Shown: positions 9,401 to 18,654, counted from the stretch's first letter. The stretch: DNA of 29,802 nt from Paulinella micropora (GCA_009731375.1 BJOX01000308.1:173832-203633), one strand, 5' to 3'. Numbers and translations are program-made. The notes: generated by a model from the sequence alone, not told the origin.

Positions 9401-11905
9401 ATGTCTACTAGGTCTGAAGACTGGCAGGAAGGAGGGGGGGAGAGTGAGCGAACCCCAGGAAACGAAGAGGAGTTCGTTGACCCTCATGCAGAAGGAGGAG
9501 ATCTGGCACCTTCCTTTGACACAGGAGGAGCAGAGAATCAATTTTTTACTGCGCCTTCCTTTGACACAGGAGGAGCAGAGGAAGTCGAGGAGGAGGAGAA
9601 GGGAGGAGAGGAAGCGAGGTTTGTGGCCGAATATGGCAAACTAAGTAAGAAGGAGTTTGAGGAGAAGAAAGGGAAGGATGAGGCCTATAAATGGCTATAC
9701 ATTCCCCAAGAAATGCGATGGGGACAACCCTTGAAGAAGGAGGACATCTGTTACCCTCTCCCAAGGCAAGCTCTGCCTCTGGCAGAATTCCTCAGAGACG
9801 ACGGTGCACAGTTACAGGTGCAACATGTCTCATTTGGGGACAATATGTCTTTACTGGAGCTACTCGACCTCTCATGGACAGTGTTTGAGTGTGCTATACT
9901 CTTTGAGTACCAGACTGGAAAGACTGTGCTGCCATGGAACACAAGAGCACTGGCTAGGTTGCTCGATCCTGGTCAGGACATTGATTCAATAAAGAGAGTG
10001 GAAAAGGAGTTTAAGTTCAGGAATCCAAAAGGACAGATCAATGTCATGGATGTGTCTCTGAAACTTATGGAGGCCAAGTTAGTGGACCTGGGTAAACTCC
10101 AACACACCCAGTTTGGCAGGGACCTTCACCCGGCCCTGAGGGAAATAGAAGGCGAAGCTGGAGGGGTGACGAGGATGAAGAAGCTGCATGCGGCCTTGGT
10201 GAAGGATGACGCATGGAAGAGGTGGGTCTTCACGAAGGATCATACGATCTTGGAGGGGACGGCCGCACCACCCCCCACCAATAAAGCGGGAGAGAAGGAG
10301 TTGGCGGAGAAGGCCTTGTTCCTTCGGAAGGCAGCTGAGATCCTGTCTTTTTTTCATCATGCCCAAGAGCTGTATATCAAAGAGCTAGCGGCTGAGAAAG
10401 AAAAGAAGGAGATGGAGGCAAAGATTGCATTAGCCAAGGCGGCGGGAACAAAGGGACCGAAATATTCCTCTGGATCTTATATGGCTCCCTCGGGCCGCTC
10501 CGCCCCGTCAGCCCACACAGCCCCTTCGGCCCCTGCGACTAGCTCAGCGCCTACCACTGTCATTGTCAACAGTAATGACAAAAAGGACAGACAGGCTATC
10601 ATACAGGCCTTCCAAAAATATACAAAGTCCGATGCCACTGCTCTGACGCTGTATGCAGAGACAGCGAGTCAGAAGGACACGGATGCGAACCTTCGAGACA
10701 AGCTCAGAAGAATTGATGCTTGTATGAAGCAGCATCCAACGGACGAAACACAGGAGTATGAGGCGTTGTACACCTTGTTGGACCCATCAATCATCACACA
10801 AGGGTTTGATGTTGGGGAGTACAAGGCGATGAGAGCGGTAGAGGTGGCGGCTAGGAGAGCAGCCTCAGACCTGCAATGCACGGTGCCAGTTGCCGTCCTC
10901 TTGCAATACTTTAAAACTCATGGGTATCAGCACCTGTGCACTGGTACTTTGATTGGGTTTGAGATTTTTCAAGAGGTGAACGAAGGGCTGGGCATTGGCA
11001 CGAGGTTGGCAGCGATCCTCACTGAGGTCAGCGCCAAGTACGGGCTCTTTTATAGCCGGAAGTCTATCATTTTGTACTTCCTGAGTGCTTTGTGTACACG
11101 ACACCCGAGCAAGCTCGCAAGGATCATACAGTCCTGTCCGACCTTCACGGCGGTGAAGACGGCGGATTTTTTAGAAACGAATATATACGAGAGGACTGTA
11201 GCGGCTACTCCGCCGGGCGACCTGTTCAAGGAGGTGCTCGACGCGTGTTCCGAATTGGACACGGCCACCGAGTCATTCTCCAGTGCCGCGACACAGGGGG
11301 TTGGAGGTGCTCAAGCAGCACATGCAACTCGAACGGCAGGTCTCAAGAGGGGGAGAGATGAGCCGACGCCGTGCTACCGCTATTTTTCATACATGGCGTG
11401 TAAGCATGAGGCACAGAAAGGAGTAGGCAATTGCCTCTTCAGCCACGACTCTCTTGATGATAGGCAGCGAAATCTTTTCCTTAGAGAGCTCGAAGGCATG
11501 AAAAAGACCATGTACGCCATGTACAAGAAGGAGTTGGAGGAGGGGAGGTGGAATGCGAATATGGTCTCGGATGCGGAGTTCCGGGAGGCCATCATTTACT
11601 TCCTTGACAGAATGAAGAGAAGGGAGAAGAGAGAGACATCGGGCCGATCAAAGGCGCCGACTAGAGGAGGAGGAGAGACGAGAGGATCGTCACGAGGGTC
11701 CCGAGGGACACCAAGAGGGGCGGCACCACGAGGACGAGGCTTTCGTGGAAGGGGAGGACGGACCCCACGCGCCCTCCCAGAGGACACGGATACTGGAATT
11801 ATAGCACCAGTTCCAGCTCCAACTACCCCCAGCAAGCTTATACCGCTACGGAGGGGGGACGTCAAGACGAAGACACCGGCTCAGGTGAGCGTGTTGTCGT
11901 CGTAG
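9401..11905 (+). CDS. gag: Gag-like polyprotein with CCCH finger and RGG tail
   Basis: This 834-residue frame is the structural protein of the LTR element by position: after the leader and before pol. The ATG at 9401 is the first after an in-frame TAG at 9362. The N-terminus is acidic and carries a tandem pair of APSFDTGGAE (residues 36-45 and 51-60). A Lys/Glu/Ala-rich, helix-prone stretch (about 322-348) and a Ser/Pro/Ala linker (about 356-391) separate two larger, probably folded regions (about 80-320 and 396-630). Cys658, Cys667, Cys678 and His682 form C-x8-C-x10-C-x3-H, like a CCCH RNA-binding finger with a long second spacing; I see no CCHC knuckle. Residues 754-792 are rich in RGG/RG, consistent with RNA binding. 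Capsid identity is inferred from position, since I cannot align the fold by eye. It is longer than most Ty3/gypsy Gags. Confidence 0.88.
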   Translation: MSTRSEDWQEGGGESERTPGNEEEFVDPHAEGGDLAPSFDTGGAENQFFTAPSFDTGGAEEVEEEEKGGEEARFVAEYGKLSKKEFEEKKGKDEAYKWLYIPQEMRWGQPLKKEDICYPLPRQALPLAEFLRDDGAQLQVQHVSFGDNMSLLELLDLSWTVFECAILFEYQTGKTVLPWNTRALARLLDPGQDIDSIKRVEKEFKFRNPKGQINVMDVSLKLMEAKLVDLGKLQHTQFGRDLHPALREIEGEAGGVTRMKKLHAALVKDDAWKRWVFTKDHTILEGTAAPPPTNKAGEKELAEKALFLRKAAEILSFFHHAQELYIKELAAEKEKKEMEAKIALAKAAGTKGPKYSSGSYMAPSGRSAPSAHTAPSAPATSSAPTTVIVNSNDKKDRQAIIQAFQKYTKSDATALTLYAETASQKDTDANLRDKLRRIDACMKQHPTDETQEYEALYTLLDPSIITQGFDVGEYKAMRAVEVAARRAASDLQCTVPVAVLLQYFKTHGYQHLCTGTLIGFEIFQEVNEGLGIGTRLAAILTEVSAKYGLFYSRKSIILYFLSALCTRHPSKLARIIQSCPTFTAVKTADFLETNIYERTVAATPPGDLFKEVLDACSELDTATESFSSAATQGVGGAQAAHATRTAGLKRGRDEPTPCYRYFSYMACKHEAQKGVGNCLFSHDSLDDRQRNLFLRELEGMKKTMYAMYKKELEEGRWNANMVSDAEFREAIIYFLDRMKRREKRETSGRSKAPTRGGGETRGSSRGSRGTPRGAAPRGRGFRGRGGRTPRALPEDTDTGIIAPVPAPTTPSKLIPLRRGDVKTKTPAQVSVLSS

Positions 11906-11983
11906 ACTGACGGGAGGAGAAGAGAGAGGAAAAGAAGAGAGAGAAGGAGATAAAAACTGTTCTTTTTAATCCGACAGTCACAG
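11885..11983 (+). promoter_or_regulatory. Possible splice donor/acceptor pair between gag and pol
   Basis: CAG|GTGAGC at 11884/11885 fits a strong donor. A pyrimidine-rich stretch followed by CAG|TCACAG (ends 11977 or 11983) lies just before the ATG at 11986. A second donor-like AAG|GTAAGC is at 12070/12071. Joining 11884 to 11978 or 11984 does not put gag in the pol frame, so the acceptor may instead serve a leader-to-pol subgenomic RNA. Sites are seen; use is inferred. Confidence 0.3.
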
Positions 11984-11985
11984 TT

Positions 11986-12738
11986 ATGCCTACTGTTGAT
12001 GAACAGGATACGAACGGTTCCGTTCCTCCCAGACGTGAAGGTGAAGGCACACAGCCTCACAAGCCTCAAGGTAAGCACTTGCTAGTTCATCCTTCGAGAG
12101 CTAATATGATAAATGATGCGAATAGGAAGGCGAAGAAGGCGATGGAGGAGAGGAAGCCGAAACCAAAGGCTAGGTCTCCTCCTACGAAGAAGCAGCGGAC
12201 CGTACCCCCGCCAAAGGACTCAATAGTCTCTGCTATAGACACGAGTACACTCGGTGTACCAGACTCTGTCCAAAAGACACTCGAGATACCGGAAGCCCCG
12301 GAGACTCAAGAAGTTAAGTTGGCGGAAAAGGGGGGAGAACGAGAAGAGGACAAGGAACTTGAGCTTAGACTCAAAACCCTAGAACGAAAAATTCATGTGC
12401 TAGCGGCTAGTTTACATAGACCAGACGCGCTATGCTACACTGACCTCTTTTGTGAAACTTTACAAACCACATTAAAAGTTGGTAATGATACGATGGCGAA
12501 TATTAATATTGTCGGCCAGAAGTTTTTGAATAGTCACCGGACATGGGTGGACAAAAACATTAGAAAAACAAAGGGGACCCTAAACGGGGTAGGCAGCCGT
12601 ACGGAAATTACGGGCATCGTCACATTAATTTTCAAATTAAATCCGGTCGAGTATATCGTGCGGACCTCTATGTTGTCCCCGATTACCACGGTTCAATCCT
12701 GCTGTCGTATGACCAATTGGCTACGATGGGGGCTGTGA
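11986..12738 (+). CDS. pol: Pol N-terminal frame with retropepsin-like start
   Basis: The frame is open from 11911 and its first ATG is 11986, with G at -3. It lies 80 bases past the gag stop in a different frame. Residues 1-130 are charged and low in complexity (KKAMEERKPKPKARSPPTKK). From about residue 145 the sequence resembles the start of a clan AA aspartic protease: NDTMANINIVGQKFL near residues 167-181 aligns with the usual D-T/S-G-A...N-I-I...F motif. The catalytic glycine is replaced by Met (DTMA). The protease-like match continues to about 12640 (TEITGIVTLIFKLN) and then passes to the frame of 12564-12851. The last ~30 residues here are probably out of frame. It should supply the protease that matures Gag-Pol, but is likely inactive or mis-sequenced as shown. 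Confidence 0.65.
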   Translation: MPTVDEQDTNGSVPPRREGEGTQPHKPQGKHLLVHPSRANMINDANRKAKKAMEERKPKPKARSPPTKKQRTVPPPKDSIVSAIDTSTLGVPDSVQKTLEIPEAPETQEVKLAEKGGEREEDKELELRLKTLERKIHVLAASLHRPDALCYTDLFCETLQTTLKVGNDTMANINIVGQKFLNSHRTWVDKNIRKTKGTLNGVGSRTEITGIVTLIFKLNPVEYIVRTSMLSPITTVQSCCRMTNWLRWGL

Positions 12739-12851
12739 TCGATTGCGCCGCACGGCGGGTGATTTATGGAGTGAAGAATGGAGAGGAGGAGGATATTAAT
12801 CCGATGACTGCTACTGACTCATACGAGGCTTTTGAGCTGAGTCTAGCAACG
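12564..12851 (+). pseudogene. pol: Protease C-terminal half in another frame, cut by gap
   Basis: In the frame of 12717 the sequence is open from 12564 and reads VYRADLYVVPDYHGS, then ILLSYDQLATMGAVIDCAAR. This matches the end of retropepsins (hydrophobic-ILG-x-D-x-L...G-A-V-I-D). It is -1 relative to the 11986 frame, with the switch near 12640. No clear slippery heptamer is seen there, so an indel mutation or sequencing error is more likely than programmed frameshifting. The frame runs on into the N gap (12852-13644). Confidence 0.7.
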
Positions 12852-13644
12852 NNNNNNNNNNNNNNNNNNNNNNNNNNNNNNNNNNNNNNNNNNNNNNNNN
12901 NNNNNNNNNNNNNNNNNNNNNNNNNNNNNNNNNNNNNNNNNNNNNNNNNNNNNNNNNNNNNNNNNNNNNNNNNNNNNNNNNNNNNNNNNNNNNNNNNNNN
13001 NNNNNNNNNNNNNNNNNNNNNNNNNNNNNNNNNNNNNNNNNNNNNNNNNNNNNNNNNNNNNNNNNNNNNNNNNNNNNNNNNNNNNNNNNNNNNNNNNNNN
13101 NNNNNNNNNNNNNNNNNNNNNNNNNNNNNNNNNNNNNNNNNNNNNNNNNNNNNNNNNNNNNNNNNNNNNNNNNNNNNNNNNNNNNNNNNNNNNNNNNNNN
13201 NNNNNNNNNNNNNNNNNNNNNNNNNNNNNNNNNNNNNNNNNNNNNNNNNNNNNNNNNNNNNNNNNNNNNNNNNNNNNNNNNNNNNNNNNNNNNNNNNNNN
13301 NNNNNNNNNNNNNNNNNNNNNNNNNNNNNNNNNNNNNNNNNNNNNNNNNNNNNNNNNNNNNNNNNNNNNNNNNNNNNNNNNNNNNNNNNNNNNNNNNNNN
13401 NNNNNNNNNNNNNNNNNNNNNNNNNNNNNNNNNNNNNNNNNNNNNNNNNNNNNNNNNNNNNNNNNNNNNNNNNNNNNNNNNNNNNNNNNNNNNNNNNNNN
13501 NNNNNNNNNNNNNNNNNNNNNNNNNNNNNNNNNNNNNNNNNNNNNNNNNNNNNNNNNNNNNNNNNNNNNNNNNNNNNNNNNNNNNNNNNNNNNNNNNNNN
13601 NNNNNNNNNNNNNNNNNNNNNNNNNNNNNNNNNNNNNNNNNNNN
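12852..13644. other. Assembly gap inside pol
   Basis: 793 N. It hides the protease-RT connector. Since the length may be nominal, reading frame cannot be carried across it. Confidence 0.95.
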
Positions 13645-13646
13645 GT

Positions 13647-16600
13647 GGGGTAAAGTCGGATGACTTCACTGCTGTCATTTACAAGACCATCTCCGGCACC
13701 ACGGAGGGCAAATTTGAGCATACATGAGGCAAAAATAGCGGAGGAGAATGTGAGACAGTTGCTCGATGAGGACTTTATTGAGAGATCTACATATCCAATT
13801 GTCTCTCAACCGAAAATCGTCCCTAAGCCAGGAGGAGAATGGCGCTTGACGATCAATTATGCCCGTGTGAATAAGGTGCTAGAGGAAGAGAGAAATCCTC
13901 TGCCGACCTTAGAAGAAGGCAGAAGGGTGCTGCGGAATGCTAAATTCTATTCGGTCATTGACCTTAAGAACGGCTTCTGGCAGATACCACTGGACGAGAA
14001 ATCCAGATGGCTGACTGCATTCGTTGTGGGTATGGAAATATACCAGTGGAAGGTGCTTCCAATGGGACTCAAACAGGCCCCGGGGCTCTTTCAGAAGGCG
14101 ATGCAGAAGATGTTGAGCGGTCAATATGACGACCAGTCGGAGGATGGTTTTATGAGAAGGAGAGGACAGAAGGCGGGAGAATATGCATTTTGTTACATCG
14201 ATGACATCATCGTATACTCTAACACAATGGAAGAGCATATCGATCACTTGTCAGATGTTTTCAGGCGCATCGGAGCTTTTGGCCTGAAATGCAACCTAAA
14301 GAAATGTCAGCTTGCCAGGACAAGTGTGACGTATTTGGGTTACGAGATTTCTCATAATAGGGTCTCGATATCGCGCGAAAAGAGGGAGGAGATCATGAGT
14401 AGACAGTTGCCAAAGAATCGCACAGAGTTACACTCTTTTCTTGCGATGGCACAGTACTACAGCCAGTTCATACCCGATTGGGGTGCAACTCGGGCTAAGC
14501 TGGAGAAGATGATTGATTTTGGAGACTTTGAGAAGTGGGATGAGGAGGCTTTGCAGGCGTTTAATACGCTCAAAGATCTCATTTACAAAGATCCCAAGGA
14601 CGGCGGATTAGTACTTATGATGCCCGACTTTACGAAGCCGTTCGTAGTCGACACGGATGCATCTAAGTTTGCGATTGGCGCGGTGCTGCAACAGGAAGAT
14701 GAGGAGAAAAAGTTGCGCCCGATCATGTTTATTAGTAGAAAGCTGTGTGCGGCGGAGCGAAATTACTGCACGCGACAGAGGGAGGCGTTGGCAGTAGTAT
14801 GGGCTCTCAAGAGGCTCAGAGAATACTTGTGGGGAGGACCTCTATTCACGGTTAGGACCGATCATCACAACCTTCTTTGGTTGATGAATCATGAACAAAC
14901 CGGCCGTTTGGCGCGGTGGCAAGCTTTCTTGTCATGTTTCAATTTCACGATGGTCTACTTACCGGGAAAGCGAAACGTAGTCGCTGATAGCCTTTCCAGG
15001 CTAGAGTTTCAGTCGGAGGTGTCGGCTCTCGTATCATCAGTGGAGATGATGGACCTGTCCACGGACAAGGTATACGAGGTGAGCCACATAGAGGCGATGC
15101 AGATGGCAAGAGGCGTTCGTTATGACCGCACGGGTCTACGATATAGTCCTCAAGGCCCGGAGCATGGCATATGCTGTGAGGCGCATGTTCTCGAAGACGC
15201 TGAGTGGTCTTATGAGGCATACGAGAACGCGAAGGCGAATATAAAAGAAGAGGAGGAGACGACTGAGGTCTGTACTGAACCTCCACAGGAAAATCGAAGC
15301 GAGCTTGATGAAGACCCGGAAAGGGTAGGAGTAAGGTTGGAGGACGGTACTATTCATATCGCCTCGCCTACCGCGTGGAGGCAGCAACAGGCGACGGATC
15401 CGGAGTTCAAGGAGCTCATAACGTTATACAAGAACCCTAATGAGCTTAAAAAGACTCCACAGATCAAAGATCAGATGAAGGAGATGGCGTGGAGAGATGG
15501 GCTATTGTGGTACAAGGGCCAGCATGGCAAATTTGCATCACAGCCTGACAAATGGACTCTCTGGGTACCAGAGAAGTTGAGGCGCTTTATATATGTCGCA
15601 GCCCATAACTGCCCCTTACTGGCACATCCGGGTCGACAAAGAACTCATTGGTTCATAGCGAGGCGATTTTGGTGGAAAGGGATGAAGGAGGAGATAGACA
15701 GGGAAGTGGACGCATGCATCCCATGCAAAACCACAAAGACACCGCTGAAGGCGAACTTTGGCCTGATCGGTACATTCCCGTTACACGCCGGGATGTTTGA
15801 ATTTTTACACATCGATCATGTGGGACCTTTCCCCGAATCGGCAGAAGGGTACAGATACCTTCTTACCGCAATAGATCGAGCCACCAATTATGTCTGGGTT
15901 GTTCCTGTTAAGGACGCTACAGGCAAGACAACTGCGGAGGCTCTGATCGATAGGATCGTCTCGCAGATCGGAGTGCCTAGAAAGATATGTTCTGATCGAG
16001 GTTCTGACTTTAATAATGAAGTCATCGACAGACTATCTAAGTACTACGGGATGAAATGGCAATATGTTACTGCCTATAACCCGAGAGCGAATGGCAAGAT
16101 CGAGCGGGTACATAGACCTCTCAAAGCCTCGCTTAAGATGTACTGTATGAAGAAGGAGAATCAGAGAGCCTGGGTGGAGGCAGCACCTTCATTTGCCTTT
16201 GCAATGAACTGTCTACCCTCATCGGCATTAGGAGGAGCCAGGAGCTCAGTCTCGCCATATCAATTGGTTTACGGCCGAGAGCCTAATATCCCAACCTCAC
16301 TTCTGCATCCAAAAGACACTTGGGCAGATGAGGATGAGTTGTTCGGGATGAGACTAAGAGCGAAGATGGAGGCGGAACAAATAGTTGCGGCGCACAGGGA
16401 GGCGGAGCGCAGAAAGACTGACGCACAAGGAGTGCGACAAGCGCACTTAGATCAAGTCCGTTTCCAGGTTGGGGATATTGTACTCTTGTACCATCCTCAA
16501 GTCCCTAAGGGGGTTAGCTCTAAGCTGTTTACCCACTGGAAAGGACCATACCAGATCATGGAACAGATGGGACCTCTGAATTATAAGATCAGGGGTAGAG

Positions 16601-17532
16601 GGAAGGTGCAGATTGTGAATGTTCGAAGGCTGATCAAATATGACCCCTTCTTACTTGAGGATGAATCCGTTGAGGAGGCGTTGAAACGGATGAAGGAGGA
16701 CTTCCAAGAGGTACCGCCTATACAGAAGGAGGATACCTTAGAGGAGGAGAATGCCTATCGGGCACCGGTCACGGAGAAGGAGGAGACCGAGAAGGAGAGT
16801 AAGGAAGACTCAAACCGCAAAAGCGCGGCGGGGACTCAGTCTAAAGCCCCCATAGTCCGCGGCGGTACGAAGGAGAAGTTCACGGAGGCGCAGAGGAGGA
16901 GAGCGCAAAACGATCTCATCTTCGACCAACCGAGGAAGGTGGCAAGGTCGACGCGAGCGACGGATGTCCATGGAGGAGGAGGGGAGAAGGACACTAACCC
17001 GAACGCGGGTAATGTGGACATTCGACATGTGCGATGGAAGGAAGGAGAGGCGATTGCGGCCATCAAGTGGGTCCGAGACGCTTTTTATCTGTTGAGACCG
17101 GCAGAATCTCATGTTGCCGATGACACTCTCTCAGATCTTTATCTCATGCGAGCTGTGGCGGTCCCGCAGACTACACGGGCAGCACGGACATCGAAGAGAT
17201 CCTTAGCAGCAAAAACGATACAACCGGTACTCCATTTTTGGAGAAGCATGGACCCTGTTGAGGATCCAAAAGCTAGACAATATTTACCGGTGTACAAAGA
17301 CGCGAAAAATCTCGAGACATGGGATGATACTATTACCCTTCGAGACAAAGACCACACTGCGTGGACTATTCAGTCACTGCCTAGAGGAGTGCTTGACATT
17401 CCTTTTGACTTATCTTTGGGCGCCATCCCTAACAAAATATGGGACATTCTGGAGGAGTCGAAGTTTGACTTGACTTTTGTTGGCGGCCCGCCACCTGGCA
17501 AAGGGGTTCGCGCAAGGCGACGAAGGCAGTAA
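13647..17532 (+). CDS. pol: Pol: reverse transcriptase, RNase H, integrase and C-terminal extension
   Basis: The main frame spans 13660-17532 (1290 codons; residues numbered from 13660). RT: VPKPGGEWRL (about 57-66), catalytic Asp101 in VIDLKNGFWQ, LPMGL (133-137), and YIDD (179-182). RNase H: Asp331 in VDTDAS, Glu375 in REALAVVWAL, Asp401 in RTDHHNL. Integrase: H649-x6-H656-x29-C686-x2-C689 zinc site, then D719, D779 and E815 (D,D35E spacing), then a GPY module (962-964). After ~985 comes an acidic/charged linker and an unrecognised ~200-residue C-terminal region. No chromodomain was recognised. The RT N-terminal edge appears in the frame of 13647 (DDFTAVIYKT) and changes to the main frame near 13685. 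The main frame has TAA at 13651, so a second indel or sequencing error is likely. It acts in reverse transcription and integration of the element. Confidence 0.95.
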
Positions 17533-17623
17533 GTGACATTTTTTTCTTTTATCACGCGTCGGACATTGAAAGCTGCATGTGGATTAATCTCATAGTGCCC
17601 ATGTCAGATCATGTCTTATTAAA

Positions 17624-17926
17624 ATGTTTTTATACCATTGTTGTTACTTGGCATTTTTATCGCAACATATGAGTGCGAGGGTCAATCGGCAAATGGATAC
17701 GACACAGTATAAGGGGATCGCTTGTGAGTTTAGCGATGGTGTTCCTGGTACGACACTGCGTCAAGTATCCAGGGTTATGTTCTCAAAAAATGTTCTCATA
17801 GTAGACATATTGAATTTTTTTCTTTGGATATACTTAATATCGTCATACCAGCACGGTCCGTCTCTACTTGTGGCGGCATATCGCATGGTCGGGCTCACTC
17901 ACCCCGGCTTTGGTTATAGTTATTAG
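17624..17926 (+). CDS. Small ORF with hydrophobic segments in the env position
   Basis: A 100-codon ATG frame. It has a hydrophobic N-terminus (FLYHCCYLAFL) and a probable membrane span at about residues 56-75 (NVLIVDILNFFLWIYLISSY). Position after pol matches where env or accessory frames sit in some LTR elements, but the size is small, there is no family signature, and composition is AT-richer than pol. It may well be chance. Confidence 0.2.
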   Translation: MFLYHCCYLAFLSQHMSARVNRQMDTTQYKGIACEFSDGVPGTTLRQVSRVMFSKNVLIVDILNFFLWIYLISSYQHGPSLLVAAYRMVGLTHPGFGYSY

Positions 17927-18309
17927 GTCTGGCCCCCTAGTACTATATTAAGGTAACCGATTGAATACAAGGGTATGTTATTAAAAGACAATGTATTTAC
18001 TGATCGGAAGTGTTTTTGGAGAAGGAGAAAAATTATAACGCTGCTTTTATTGCAATAGTAATACTATTTGTTCTTGACATACTGCCTCAGAATTAAGTTA
18101 CGGGGGGGACAACAAGTGTGGAAGGAGGAGTTTTTATTTACAAAAACGAGGCTGGAGATTTATAGTTGACTCGTGTCTGGCGTATGCGTTTTATATATCC
18201 ACTGCACCGTCTATCCGTGGGTTAATGCACTTAGTTGCGACACCCCGTAGCGTTTGTGCAGAAAAGAAATCAGCAATTATATGACGAAAATATTGCATAT
18301 TTCCGTCAT

Positions 18310-18324
18310 AAAAGCGGGAAGGGG
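18310..18324 (+). promoter_or_regulatory. Polypurine tract
   Basis: AAAAGCGGGAAGGGG, purines except for one C, ends three bases before the 3' LTR. This is the expected place and composition for plus-strand priming. Confidence 0.75.
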
Positions 18325-18327
18325 TAC

Positions 18328-18616
18328 TGTAGGCATCACCCCCCGGATAGCCGGTAAAGGGAAAAAACTAGGTGCACCTGACACCAGAAAAAGGGTACTT
18401 TAGTACCCTTTTTCTGGTGTCAGGTGCACCTAGTTTTTTCCCATTATTTTCAATATCGTTTGGCCGGATTTGACCTAATGCCATTTTAACCTTGGTCTGT
18501 TGCCGTTTTCTTTTCGGCTTCACTGAGCTAATATAACGAGACATCATTCTCTTTTGGGGATTTGTGTCTGGTTGTATTACCGACTTTTTATTGAGCTATC
18601 TTCGGGGATTGTAACA
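18328..18616 (+). repeat. 3' LTR (289 bp, with hairpin insertion)
   Basis: It matches the 5' LTR end to end apart from two substitutions and 43 extra bases after CCGGTAAA. The candidate TATA element ATATAA is at 18531-18536. It is followed by ACTC (18617-18620), the target-site duplication. Confidence 0.95.
18359..18442 (+). repeat. Perfect 40-bp-arm hairpin in the 3' LTR
   Basis: 18359-18398 is the exact reverse complement of 18403-18442, with a TTTA loop. Arm ends are GGGAAAAAACTAGG and CCTAGTTTTTTCCC. The 5' LTR has only the right arm (with T for C at one place). Confidence 0.95.
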
Positions 18617-18621
18617 ACTCA

Positions 18622-18652
<31 letters not shown>

Positions 18653-18654
18653 TT

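Larger units (their letters stand above)
17533..18327 (+). other. Retrotransposon 3' region
   Basis: About 0.8 kb between the pol stop and the 3' LTR. It carries one small open frame (17624-17926) and the polypurine tract. No env-like gene of normal size and no other domain is visible. Confidence 0.7.
8389..18616 (+). mobile_element. Ty3/gypsy-type LTR retrotransposon, near-complete
   Basis: Paired LTRs (8389-8634 and 18328-18616) start TGTAGGC and end GTAACA, and enclose gag then protease, RT, RNase H and integrase in Ty3/gypsy order. The two LTRs differ by two substitutions over about 243 shared bases, plus a 43-bp insertion, implying a recent insertion. The flanking duplication is ACTC (8385-8388 and 18617-18620); shifting the end by one base makes AACTC equally possible. 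There is no long env-like frame and no chromodomain that I can see. It is possibly not autonomous as assembled, because the protease region has a frame change and a 793-base gap falls between protease and RT. Confidence 0.96.

Noticed and set aside
11885-11977. Intron that fuses Gag to Pol
   Set aside because: Joining 11884 to 11978 or 11984 reads a frame that stops near 12080 and is not the pol frame.
12620-12660. Programmed -1 frameshift within the protease
   Set aside because: No X-XXY-YYZ heptamer in the right phase was seen, and the shift lies inside a folded domain, where an indel or error is more likely.
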